A stretch of DNA of 64,000 bases, from contig NZ_LT629788.1 in assembly GCF_900105805.1 (NCBI RefSeq), positions 2,852,001-2,916,000 on the forward strand, in the 5' to 3' direction. A program made the translations under genes and the position numbers. How positions within the stretch are numbered: the first letter of the stretch is position 1; each line of letters starts with the position of its first letter. The stretch comes from Pseudomonas moraviensis (GTDB lineage: Bacteria > Pseudomonadota > Gammaproteobacteria > Pseudomonadales > Pseudomonadaceae). A model generated the notes under the pieces. That model had not been told where the DNA came from. It made no database searches and was given only the letters and a program-made list of their open reading frames with translations. Positions 19,352 through 26,654 of this stretch are shown piece by piece.

Positions 19352-19969
19352 TTACAAGTTCAGGTCGCGGTTTGAAGCCTTGAGAAATTCCTGCTTCAGC
19401 TCTTCAAACGTATGCACCGCCGGGAACTGCGGGAACTCGCGAATCACGTTGTCCGGCGCGTGAAACAGAATCCCCGCATCCGCTTCGCCCAACATCGTCG
19501 TGTCGTTGTACGAATCGCCCGCCGCAATCACCCGGTAATACAGGCTCTTGAACGCCAGCACCGACTGACGCTTGGGATCTTTCTGACGCAACTGATAGCT
19601 GGTCACCCGCCCGGTTTCGTCAGTGATCAAGCGATGGCAAAGCAGAGTCGGGAAGCCCAGCTGGCGCATCAGCGGCTGCGAGAACTCATAAAAAGTGTCC
19701 GAGAGAATCACCACCTGGAAACGTTCGCGCAACCAATTGACGAACTCCACCGCGCCGTCCAGCGGTTTCAGCGTGGCGATCACTTCCTGAATGTCCGACA
19801 GCTTCAAGCCGTGCTCATCGAGGATGCGCAGGCGTTGCTTCATCAATACGTCGTAATCGGGAATGTCCCGGGTGGTGGCCTTGAGGGAGTCGATCCCGGT
19901 TTTTTCGGCGAAGGCGATCCAGATTTCCGGTACCAGTACCCCTTCAAGATCCAGGCAAGCAATTTCCAC
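19352..19969 (-). CDS. thrH: Phosphoserine phosphatase / homoserine phosphotransferase ThrH
   Basis: A 205-aa HAD-superfamily enzyme. The nucleophile region is CLDLEGVLVPEIW (Asp in DLEG), a VILSDTFYEF segment provides the Ser/Thr motif, and AAGDSYNDTTML is the metal-binding motif. This matches ThrH of pseudomonads, which can transfer phosphate from phosphoserine to homoserine as well as hydrolyse it. It is monocistronic and convergent with pabB. Confidence 0.93.
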   Translation of the reverse strand: MEIACLDLEGVLVPEIWIAFAEKTGIDSLKATTRDIPDYDVLMKQRLRILDEHGLKLSDIQEVIATLKPLDGAVEFVNWLRERFQVVILSDTFYEFSQPLMRQLGFPTLLCHRLITDETGRVTSYQLRQKDPKRQSVLAFKSLYYRVIAAGDSYNDTTMLGEADAGILFHAPDNVIREFPQFPAVHTFEELKQEFLKASNRDLNL

Positions 19970-20133
19970 AGGACACTCCCGTTTGTAGTGATTATTGGGT
20001 CGAGCGAGGCCGAACTCTAGCCTTTGAACATCAGGCGCGCAACGCAGAGGACGCCCCGGGCGCGGCAGCTTTTTGTTACCATCGGCCCCCTATAGAGCGC
20101 CCGAGCGCCACTGACCTGTAGGAAGCCGCCCTG

Positions 20134-20874
20134 ATGAGCCCAACGTTCGACGTCGTGGAACTCGCCACGACCTATGCCAACAAATCCGCGCAGGACATCC
20201 TCAAACTCGCCTTCGCCGAGTTCGGCGATGACTTGTGGATATCTTTCAGCGGCGCCGAAGACGTGGTGCTGGTGGACATGGCGTGGAAGCTGAACAAGAA
20301 CGTCAAAGTGTTCAGCCTCGACACCGGTCGCCTGCATCCGGAGACCTACCGCTTCATTGAGCAGGTGCGCGAGCATTACCAGATCAACATCGAAATCGTC
20401 TCGCCGGACTACACGAAACTCGAACCGTTCGTGAAGGAAAAAGGCCTGTTCAGTTTCTACAAGGACGGCCATGGCGAATGCTGCGGCATCCGCAAGATCG
20501 AGCCGCTGCGGCGCAAGCTGTCCGACGTCAAGGCCTGGGCCACCGGCCAGCGCCGCGATCAGAGCCCGGGCACTCGCAGCGCTGTGGCGGTACTGGAAAT
20601 CGACACGGCATTCTCGACACCGGAACGCACCCTGTACAAGTTCAACCCGCTGGCGCAGATGACCAGCGAAGAGATCTGGGGTTACATCCGCATGCTCGAA
20701 CTGCCGTACAACAGCTTGCACGAGCGCGGTTTCATCAGCATCGGCTGCGAACCCTGCACCCGCCCGGTGCTGCCGAACCAGCACGAGCGCGAAGGCCGCT
20801 GGTGGTGGGAAGAAGCCACGCAGAAAGAATGCGGGCTGCATGCGGGGAATATCATCAGCAAGAGCAAGGTTTGA
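20134..20874 (+). CDS. cysH: Assimilatory adenylyl-sulfate (APS) reductase
   Basis: At 246 aa. It has the PP-loop SFSGAEDVVLVD (about residues 39-50) and the cysteine pairs GECCGIRKIEP and GCEPCTRPV. These bind a [4Fe-4S] cluster and mark the APS-reducing class found in Pseudomonas rather than the cluster-free PAPS reductase of enterics. The active-site Cys is in ECGLHAG near the C-terminus. Start ATG at 20134. Because this class uses APS, the cysC kinase at 34.3 kb is not needed for cysteine synthesis. Confidence 0.95.
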   Translation: MSPTFDVVELATTYANKSAQDILKLAFAEFGDDLWISFSGAEDVVLVDMAWKLNKNVKVFSLDTGRLHPETYRFIEQVREHYQINIEIVSPDYTKLEPFVKEKGLFSFYKDGHGECCGIRKIEPLRRKLSDVKAWATGQRRDQSPGTRSAVAVLEIDTAFSTPERTLYKFNPLAQMTSEEIWGYIRMLELPYNSLHERGFISIGCEPCTRPVLPNQHEREGRWWWEEATQKECGLHAGNIISKSKV

Positions 20875-20897
20875 TTTCCTGCTGAATGAAGTCCCCT

Positions 20898-20987
20898 TGT
20901 AGAAGTGAGCCTGCTCGCGATAGCGGTATATCAGTCGAAGAATTTATTGGCTGACACACCGCTATCGCGAGCAGGCTCACTCCTACC
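20898..20987. repeat. Inverted REP pair (family A)
   Basis: TGTAGAAGTGAGCCTGCTCGCGATAGCGGT and its inverted copy flank a spacer of about 30 bases, downstream of cysH. Confidence 0.85.
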
Positions 20988-21011
20988 GTTATCTGATGCG
21001 ACTCGAAAAAA

Positions 21012-21021
21012 TGTGTACACA
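21012..21021. promoter_or_regulatory. TGTGTACACA palindrome upstream of NCS1 transporter
   Basis: A perfect 10-base palindrome about 220 bases upstream of the sigma-54-like promoter. It could be a remote activator or repressor site. The rest of the 575-base gap (20875-21449), apart from this, the REP pair and the promoter elements, shows nothing recognisable. Confidence 0.35.
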
Positions 21022-21240
21022 GAAATGTCACCATCGGTGCCATTTATGTGTGCACTTTCAGTTTTCACGCCCTGAAAAGTTACATTCCCCAACAGAATCC
21101 CCTCTGCCTGCCTTTCTGAAAAATCCCTCCCCTGAAAAAAATACCTGTCCAGTCGATCAATTTATATCGCCGTTTTTTCAGCGACTTATGACCCATCGAT
21201 AACTATTCGAAATGAGCCGCGCTGCCGCTAGATCTGCATC

Positions 21241-21256
21241 TGGCACAAATCTGGCT
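21241..21256 (+). promoter_or_regulatory. Sigma-54-like promoter for the NCS1 transporter operon
   Basis: TGGCACAAATCTGGCT has the -24 GG and -12 GC elements in the required spacing (GG at 21242-21243, GC at 21254-21255), one mismatch from the TGGCAC-N5-TTGC core. RpoN control suits a gene for using a nitrogen-rich compound. The start of transcription would be near 21267. Confidence 0.6.
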
Positions 21257-21270
21257 TTATCGCATACATG

Positions 21271-21284
21271 TTTTGTATACAAAA
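21271..21284. promoter_or_regulatory. GntR-type operator candidate
   Basis: TTTTGTATACAAAA is a perfect 14-base palindrome located just after the predicted transcription start of the sigma-54-like promoter. It has the TTGTATACAA core typical of FCD-GntR repressors. The cognate regulator is not adjacent. Confidence 0.55.
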
Positions 21285-21449
21285 CTGCAGAACATGCACA
21301 CTTTCGATCCGCAAGCCTGAAGCGCCCTATCCCGTACAGGCTGCAGATGCCCCGTAATTAGTGATGGTTTCACCGACGCGCCGAAGATTTGTCGAGCCTG
21401 AGTGCTCATGCACAGTCATCGCGGCGGTGAACGTCAGGAGCCTGCCGGA

Positions 21450-22988
21450 ATGCGTACAAGTCTTTCGAATAACATCGCGCTGAATCTGCCCTCCTCCACG
21501 CGCGACCGACCGTTGCCCCACGACGGACTGAGCGAGCCTCTGCAACTGAGCCCGCGTCTGCACAACAGCGATCTGGCGCCGACCAAAGCCGAGGGCCGGC
21601 GCTGGGGCCAGTACAGCATCTTCGCCCTGTGGACGAATGACGTGCACAACATTGCCAACTACTCGTTCGCCATCGGCCTGTACGCCTTGGGCCTGGGCGG
21701 CTGGCAAATCCTGCTGTCGCTGGGGATCGGCGCCGCGCTGGTGTACTTCTTCATGAACCTGTCCGGCTACATGGGGCAGAAAACCGGGGTGCCGTTTCCG
21801 GTGATCAGCCGGATCAGTTTCGGCATCCATGGTGCGCAAATTCCTGCATTGATCAGGGCGGTTATCGCCATCGCCTGGTTCGGCATTCAGACGTACCTCG
21901 CCTCAGTGGTCTTCCGCGTCCTGCTGACCGCCGTGCATCCGGGCTTCGCCGAATACGATCACAACTCGATTCTGGGCCTGTCGAGCCTGGGGTGGGTGTG
22001 CTTCGTCGCGATCTGGCTGGTGCAACTGGCGATCCTCGCCTACGGGATGGAGATGGTGCGCCGTTACGAGGCGTTTGCCGGGCCGGTGATTCTGCTGACG
22101 GTCGCCGCGCTCGCCGCATGGATGTATTTCCAGGCCAATGCAACCATCGCCTGGTCGATCCGCGAGCCGCTGACCGGTGCCGAGATGTGGCGCAACATTT
22201 TTGCCGGCGGCGCGTTGTGGCTGGCGATCTACGGCACGCTGATCCTCAACTTCTGTGACTTCGCCCGTTCTTCGCCGTGCCGCAAAACCATCAAGGTGGG
22301 AAATTTCTGGGGCTTGCCGGTGAACATTCTGGTCTTCGCGGCGATTACCGTGCTGCTATGTGGCGCGCAGTTCCAGATCAACGGGCGAATCATCGAAAGC
22401 CCGACCGAGATCATCGCCTCGATCCCCAACACCTTCTTTCTGGTGCTCGGCTGTCTGGCCTTTCTGATCGTCACCGTCGCGGTGAACATCATGGCCAACT
22501 TCGTCGCTCCGGCGTTCGTCCTCAGCAACCTCGCGCCGAAATACCTGACGTTCCGCCGCGCCGGGCTGATCAGCGCGACCATCGCCGTGTTGATCCTGCC
22601 ATGGAATCTCTACAACAGCCCGCTGGTGATCGTTTACTTCCTCTCGGGCCTCGGCGCCCTGCTCGGCCCGCTGTACGGGGTGATCATGGTCGACTACTGG
22701 CTGATCCGCAAAGGCCGGATCAATGTGCCGCAGCTCTACAGCGAAGACCCCGATGGCGCTTATTACTACAGCCGAGGCATCAATTTCCGCGCGGTGGCGG
22801 CGTTTATTCCTGCAGCGCTGATCGCCATCGTCCTGGCGCTGGTGCCCGGTTTCCACAGCGTTTCGCCGTTCTCCTGGCTGATCGGTGCCGCAATCGCCGG
22901 CATGCTTTACCTGATCATCGCCAAACGCCAGACGCATTACGCCGACGTCAGCGGCGAATGCATCGCTGTGGATAACGTCAGCCACTGA
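21450..22988 (+). CDS. NCS1-family nucleobase / hydantoin / allantoin permease
   Basis: A 512-aa membrane protein with about 12 hydrophobic helices and the NCS1 N-terminal motif FALWTNDVHNIANYSFAIG at about residues 57-75. The family moves purines, pyrimidines, hydantoins or allantoin with a cation. The start MRTSLSNNIALNL at 21450 has CAGGAG nine bases upstream. It is followed by a racemase-superfamily gene, which points to hydantoin- or allantoin-like substrates. The exact substrate cannot be read from the sequence. Confidence 0.9.
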   Translation: MRTSLSNNIALNLPSSTRDRPLPHDGLSEPLQLSPRLHNSDLAPTKAEGRRWGQYSIFALWTNDVHNIANYSFAIGLYALGLGGWQILLSLGIGAALVYFFMNLSGYMGQKTGVPFPVISRISFGIHGAQIPALIRAVIAIAWFGIQTYLASVVFRVLLTAVHPGFAEYDHNSILGLSSLGWVCFVAIWLVQLAILAYGMEMVRRYEAFAGPVILLTVAALAAWMYFQANATIAWSIREPLTGAEMWRNIFAGGALWLAIYGTLILNFCDFARSSPCRKTIKVGNFWGLPVNILVFAAITVLLCGAQFQINGRIIESPTEIIASIPNTFFLVLGCLAFLIVTVAVNIMANFVAPAFVLSNLAPKYLTFRRAGLISATIAVLILPWNLYNSPLVIVYFLSGLGALLGPLYGVIMVDYWLIRKGRINVPQLYSEDPDGAYYYSRGINFRAVAAFIPAALIAIVLALVPGFHSVSPFSWLIGAAIAGMLYLIIAKRQTHYADVSGECIAVDNVSH

Positions 22989-23042
22989 TCCCTTCGCGGC
23001 CCGGTTTTCGGGCCGCACCACTGCCCGCAATAAGGATTTTCC

Positions 23043-23771
23043 ATGCGTATTCTCGTGGTCAACGTCAACACCACCGAATCCATCACCGACGCCATCGCCC
23101 GCTCGGCGCAGGCCGTCGCCTCCCCCGGTACCGAAATCGTCGGCCTCACGCCGTACTTCGGCGCCGAATCGATCGAAGGCAATTTCGAAAGCTACCTGGC
23201 CGCCATCGCCGTGATGGACCGGGTGATGGCCTACGATCAACCGTTCGATGCCGTGATCCAGGCCGGCTACGGCGAGCATGGCCGCGAAGGCTTGCAGGAA
23301 TTGCTCAACGTCCCGGTGGTGGACATCACCGATGCGGCGGCCAGTACAGCGATGTTTCTCGGCCATGCCTATTCAGTAGTGACCACGCTGGATCGCACCG
23401 TGCCGTTGATCGAGGATCGGCTGAAATTGTCCGGCCTGTGGGATCGTTGTGCCTCGGTGCGCGCCAGTGGTCTGGCAGTTCTCGAGCTGGAGCATGAACC
23501 GCAGCGCGCACTGGAAGCGATCGTGCAGCAGGCAGAACTGGCAGTAACCCAGGACAAGGCCGAGGTGATTTGCCTGGGCTGCGGCGGCATGGCCGGACTG
23601 GACGAGCAGATTCGCCGACGCACCGGCGTGCCGGTGGTGGACGGGGTTACGGCGGCGGTGACGATTGCCGAATCGCTGGTGCGCTTGAAGTTGTCGACGT
23701 CGAAGGTGCGCACTTATGCGACGCCACGGCCGAAAAACATTATTGGCTGGGCGCAGCGGTTTGCTCGATAG
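23043..23771 (+). CDS. Asp/Glu/hydantoin racemase-superfamily protein, first Cys missing
   Basis: A 242-aa protein that starts with the family signature MRILVVNVNTTESITD. The second catalytic-Cys motif is present as CLGCGGMAG (C180), but the first, usually A-C-F-G-D-P-G, reads A-G-Y-G-E-H-G (G75). Hydantoin and allantoin racemases use both cysteines as acid/base pair, so a one-base reaction such as isomerisation, lyase or decarboxylase chemistry is possible (inference). It lies 54 bases downstream of the NCS1 permease and is probably co-transcribed. Confidence 0.85.
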   Translation: MRILVVNVNTTESITDAIARSAQAVASPGTEIVGLTPYFGAESIEGNFESYLAAIAVMDRVMAYDQPFDAVIQAGYGEHGREGLQELLNVPVVDITDAAASTAMFLGHAYSVVTTLDRTVPLIEDRLKLSGLWDRCASVRASGLAVLELEHEPQRALEAIVQQAELAVTQDKAEVICLGCGGMAGLDEQIRRRTGVPVVDGVTAAVTIAESLVRLKLSTSKVRTYATPRPKNIIGWAQRFAR

Positions 23772-23787
23772 ACCGCGTTATCGTTCA

Positions 23788-23854
23788 TCGCGAGCAGGCT
23801 CACTCCTACAGAGGAACGCATTCCAATTGTAGGAGTGAGCCTGCTCGCGATAGC
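23788..23854. repeat. Inverted REP pair (family A)
   Basis: ATCGCGAGCAGGCTCACTCCTACAG and inverted copy about 17 bases on, between the convergent racemase-like and LysR genes. Confidence 0.85.
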
Positions 23855-23877
23855 CGCAACTCGGTTTGACGCCTGGC

Positions 23878-24801
23878 TCAGACAGCACTAAACCGCCGCG
23901 CCAGTCCCTGCTCAACAAACTGCTCGATCACAAAATCAACAAACGCCCGGGTCTTGCCCGGCAACAATTTGTGCTCGGCGTAATAGATCGAAATGTTACC
24001 GTCATCGACAAACCAGTCCGGCAGCACCCGCTGCAATGTCCCCGCCTGAAGGTACGGGACCGCAAACGGCATGCTCACCAGCGCAATGCCCAAACCTTGC
24101 ATCGCCGTCGCGCACGCGGCCTCGGAATCGCTCATGGTCATCCGCGCCCGCAACGTCAGCGGGCTGTGTTGCTGATCGCGGTGGGTGAGTTGCCAGGAGC
24201 GCACACGCCCGGTCTGCGGTGAGCGAATCAGGATGCCGTCGTGCAGGTTGAGGTCATCGGGATGGCCGATCCGCGCATGGTTCTGCAGATAATCCTGCGA
24301 CGCCACCAGCACCCGATGCGCCGGCGTCAGTCTGCGCGCAACCACGCCTTGTGGCAGTTCGAAGCCGCCGCCAATCGCCGCGTCGAAGCCCTGCGCAATG
24401 AGGTCGACCTGACGGTTATCGAAATGCCAGTCCGGGTTGATCGCCGGATAACGCCGCAAGAATTCGCCGAGCAGCGGCACGATATACAGACGACCGAACA
24501 CCGTGCCCATGCTCACTTTCAGCGTCCCGGCCGGCTGCCCTCCAGCGCTGGCCAGATTGGCAACGGCATTCTGGATGGTGGTCAGGCTGGCGCTGACCTC
24601 ACTCAAAAACAGCTGCCCCGCTTCGGTCAACGTCAGGCTGCGTGTACTACGCTGGAACAGCCGCACGCCAAGCCGCGCTTCCAGTTTCGCCACGCTTTTG
24701 CCTACCGCCGCCGGGGTCAGGCTTAAACGCCGCGCGGCTTCGGCAAAGCTGCCGACCTCGGCGCTGCGCACAAAGCATTCGATACTGCTGAACGTTTCCA
24801 T
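23878..24801 (-). CDS. LysR-family transcriptional regulator
   Basis: A 307-aa LysR-type regulator with N-terminal HTH (residues about 3-62: FAEAARRLSLTPAAVGKSVA, TRSLTLTEAG) and a substrate-binding domain of the CrgA/DmlR-like group. The start METFSSIECFV at 24801 fits the family; upstream in-frame residues overlap the promoter region. It is divergent from the SDR gene 125 bases away, the usual layout for a LysR regulator and its target. Confidence 0.92.
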   Translation of the reverse strand: METFSSIECFVRSAEVGSFAEAARRLSLTPAAVGKSVAKLEARLGVRLFQRSTRSLTLTEAGQLFLSEVSASLTTIQNAVANLASAGGQPAGTLKVSMGTVFGRLYIVPLLGEFLRRYPAINPDWHFDNRQVDLIAQGFDAAIGGGFELPQGVVARRLTPAHRVLVASQDYLQNHARIGHPDDLNLHDGILIRSPQTGRVRSWQLTHRDQQHSPLTLRARMTMSDSEAACATAMQGLGIALVSMPFAVPYLQAGTLQRVLPDWFVDDGNISIYYAEHKLLPGKTRAFVDFVIEQFVEQGLARRFSAV

Positions 24802-24820
24802 GATCGCCACTATAAACTTC

Positions 24821-24855
24821 TGGTTTACACAGACTATAGCAATCATGGTCTACAC
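24821..24855. promoter_or_regulatory. Direct repeat in LysR/SDR divergent promoter
   Basis: TGGTTTACAC (24821-24830) and TGGTCTACAC (24846-24855) are near-identical decamers with a 25-base period between divergent starts. This is a plausible LysR tetramer binding region. Confidence 0.45.
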
Positions 24856-24926
24856 GGTTGTCGATGCCACGCCGATACTCGGCACCAACACCAAGGCATT
24901 CCGCCTTGAACACTTGGAGATCGCAC

Positions 24927-25673
24927 ATGACCACTCAACACCTCAGGGGCAAAGTCGCTCTGATTCAAGGCGGTTCGCGCGGCATCGGCGCGGCCATCGT
25001 CAAACGTCTGGCCGCTGAAGGCGCCGCCGTCGCTTTCACTTATGTCAGCTCCGCCGCTAAAGCCGAAGAACTGCAGAACAGCATCACTGGCAACGGCGGC
25101 AAGGCCTTGGCGATCAAGGCCGACAGCGCCGATGCCAGCGCGATTCGCCACGCCGTCAGCGCCACCGTCGAAGCATTTGGCCGGCTGGACATTCTGGTCA
25201 ACAACGCCGGCGTGCTGGCCATCGCGCCGCTGGAAGATTTCAAACTGGAAGACTTCGATCAGACCCTGGCCATCAACGTGCGCAGCGTGTTCATCGCTTC
25301 GCAGGAAGCGGCGAAGCACATGGGCGAAGGCTCGCGGATCATCAACATCGGCAGCACCAACGCCGACCGCATGCCCTTCGGCGGTGGCGGCGTGTACGCG
25401 ATGAGCAAGTCGGCGCTGGTCGGCCTGACCAAAGGCCTGGCCCGCGACCTCGGCCCACGGGGCATCACCATCAACAACGTACAACCTGGCCCGGTCGACA
25501 CCGACATGAACCCGGCCCATGGCGACTTCGCCGAGAGCCTGATCCCGCTGATGGCCGTGGGTCGTTACGGCACTGCCGATGAAATCGCCAGCTTCGTCGC
25601 CTACCTCGCCGGGCCGGAAGCCGGCTACATCACCGGTGCCAGCCTGACCATCGACGGCGGTTTCGGCGCCTGA
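24927..25673 (+). CDS. SDR-family NAD(P)-dependent oxidoreductase
   Basis: A 248-aa classical short-chain dehydrogenase with coenzyme motif GGSRGIGAA (about residues 16-24), LVNNAGV, catalytic YAMSK and a C-terminal TGASLTIDGGFGA. Start MTTQHLRGKVAL at 24927 with GGAG upstream. The 3-oxoacyl-ACP-reductase-like architecture does not fix the substrate. It is probably the target of the divergent LysR regulator. Confidence 0.93.
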   Translation: MTTQHLRGKVALIQGGSRGIGAAIVKRLAAEGAAVAFTYVSSAAKAEELQNSITGNGGKALAIKADSADASAIRHAVSATVEAFGRLDILVNNAGVLAIAPLEDFKLEDFDQTLAINVRSVFIASQEAAKHMGEGSRIINIGSTNADRMPFGGGGVYAMSKSALVGLTKGLARDLGPRGITINNVQPGPVDTDMNPAHGDFAESLIPLMAVGRYGTADEIASFVAYLAGPEAGYITGASLTIDGGFGA

Positions 25674-25685
25674 CAGACCCGCAAG

Positions 25686-25727
25686 AAAAAACGCCGCCCT
25701 TCTTTCTTGGGAAGGGCGGCGTTTTTA
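25686..25727. terminator. Bidirectional rho-independent terminator
   Basis: The stem AAACGCCGCCCTTC / GAAGGGCGGCGTTT has A- and T-runs on both sides, so it can end both the SDR gene and the convergent HAD gene. Confidence 0.9.
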
Positions 25728-25736
25728 TCTGGGCGA

Positions 25737-26432
25737 TCAGGCCAGTTCCAGCGTCGGCAGGCCAAAAGCGCTTGGCCTGAAGTCTTTCAGCGAGCGAAGG
25801 ATGCCGTCAGCGTGAGCATATTTTTCATCGGCCATCGCGGCGTCGGGGATGGCGATTGCGGTCATGCCTGCCGCTTTCGCCGCAGTGACGCCAAACGGTG
25901 AATCCTCGAACACCAGACAATCCCTGGGGGCAACGCCCAGTCGCCGGGCGGCGGTGAGGAAGATGTCCGGCGCCGGTTTGGCCGCGCCGACTTCCGGATC
26001 GTCCGCCGTGACGATGAAATCAAACAGCGCGAACCAGTCGCGATGCAAAGTGGTTTTCTGCCCGAACGACTGCCGTGACGAACTGGTGCCGACCGCGATC
26101 GGGATGTTATGCGCCTTGAGATGACGCACCAGCGCTTCGGCCCCCGGCATCGCCTGCGCCTTGGGGAAACGCTCGCGCATCAGCGGCTCGCGAATCTGCA
26201 GGAATTCTTCCGGGGTAATCGGTAGCTCCAGCGCCTGCACTACGTAATTGGCCAGGTCATTGGCACCGCGACCAATGATGTTCTGCTTGATGCTCCAGTC
26301 AAAGGTTTTCCCGTAGCGCCCGACAATCATCGAGGTGACCTCGGTGTAAATGCCCTCGGTGTCGAGCAGCAAACCGTCCATATCGAATATCACGGCCTTG
26401 ATCGGGCCGAACGTCTTCAGCGGTGCATTCAT
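25737..26432 (-). CDS. HAD-IA family phosphatase
   Basis: A 231-aa HAD hydrolase with all four motifs: FDMDGLLLDTEG, GTSSSR, KPAPDIF and VFEDSPFG. The cap type and length match YniC/GPP-like sugar or glycerol phosphate phosphatases. The start is MNAPLKTF (26432); the ATG immediately before it (26435) is equally possible. It is monocistronic. Confidence 0.9.
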   Translation of the reverse strand: MNAPLKTFGPIKAVIFDMDGLLLDTEGIYTEVTSMIVGRYGKTFDWSIKQNIIGRGANDLANYVVQALELPITPEEFLQIREPLMRERFPKAQAMPGAEALVRHLKAHNIPIAVGTSSSRQSFGQKTTLHRDWFALFDFIVTADDPEVGAAKPAPDIFLTAARRLGVAPRDCLVFEDSPFGVTAAKAAGMTAIAIPDAAMADEKYAHADGILRSLKDFRPSAFGLPTLELA

Positions 26433-26654
26433 CATCGGATCCGTTAACAAAGACATCCCGGGCGACAGGCAACGTGCCGCAACGCGGATCTGATTAATGG
26501 GTTCAGCAGCATAGCGAGGCCGATGGACATTGAGCAACGGGCAATCCCGTCGACGCGCTCTTCGCATTGAGCGAAACCTCCTACAGACACTGCCTACTTC
26601 CCCGACTTCTTTCCTTTTTGATCCCCCGCAAAGTCCGCGCTCCCGTTTCTTCCT

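Noticed and set aside
21012..21060. NtrC-type enhancer near CACCATCGGTG (21030-21043)
   Set aside because: The half-site spacing (three bases) does not match the NtrC consensus, so it was not annotated as a site.
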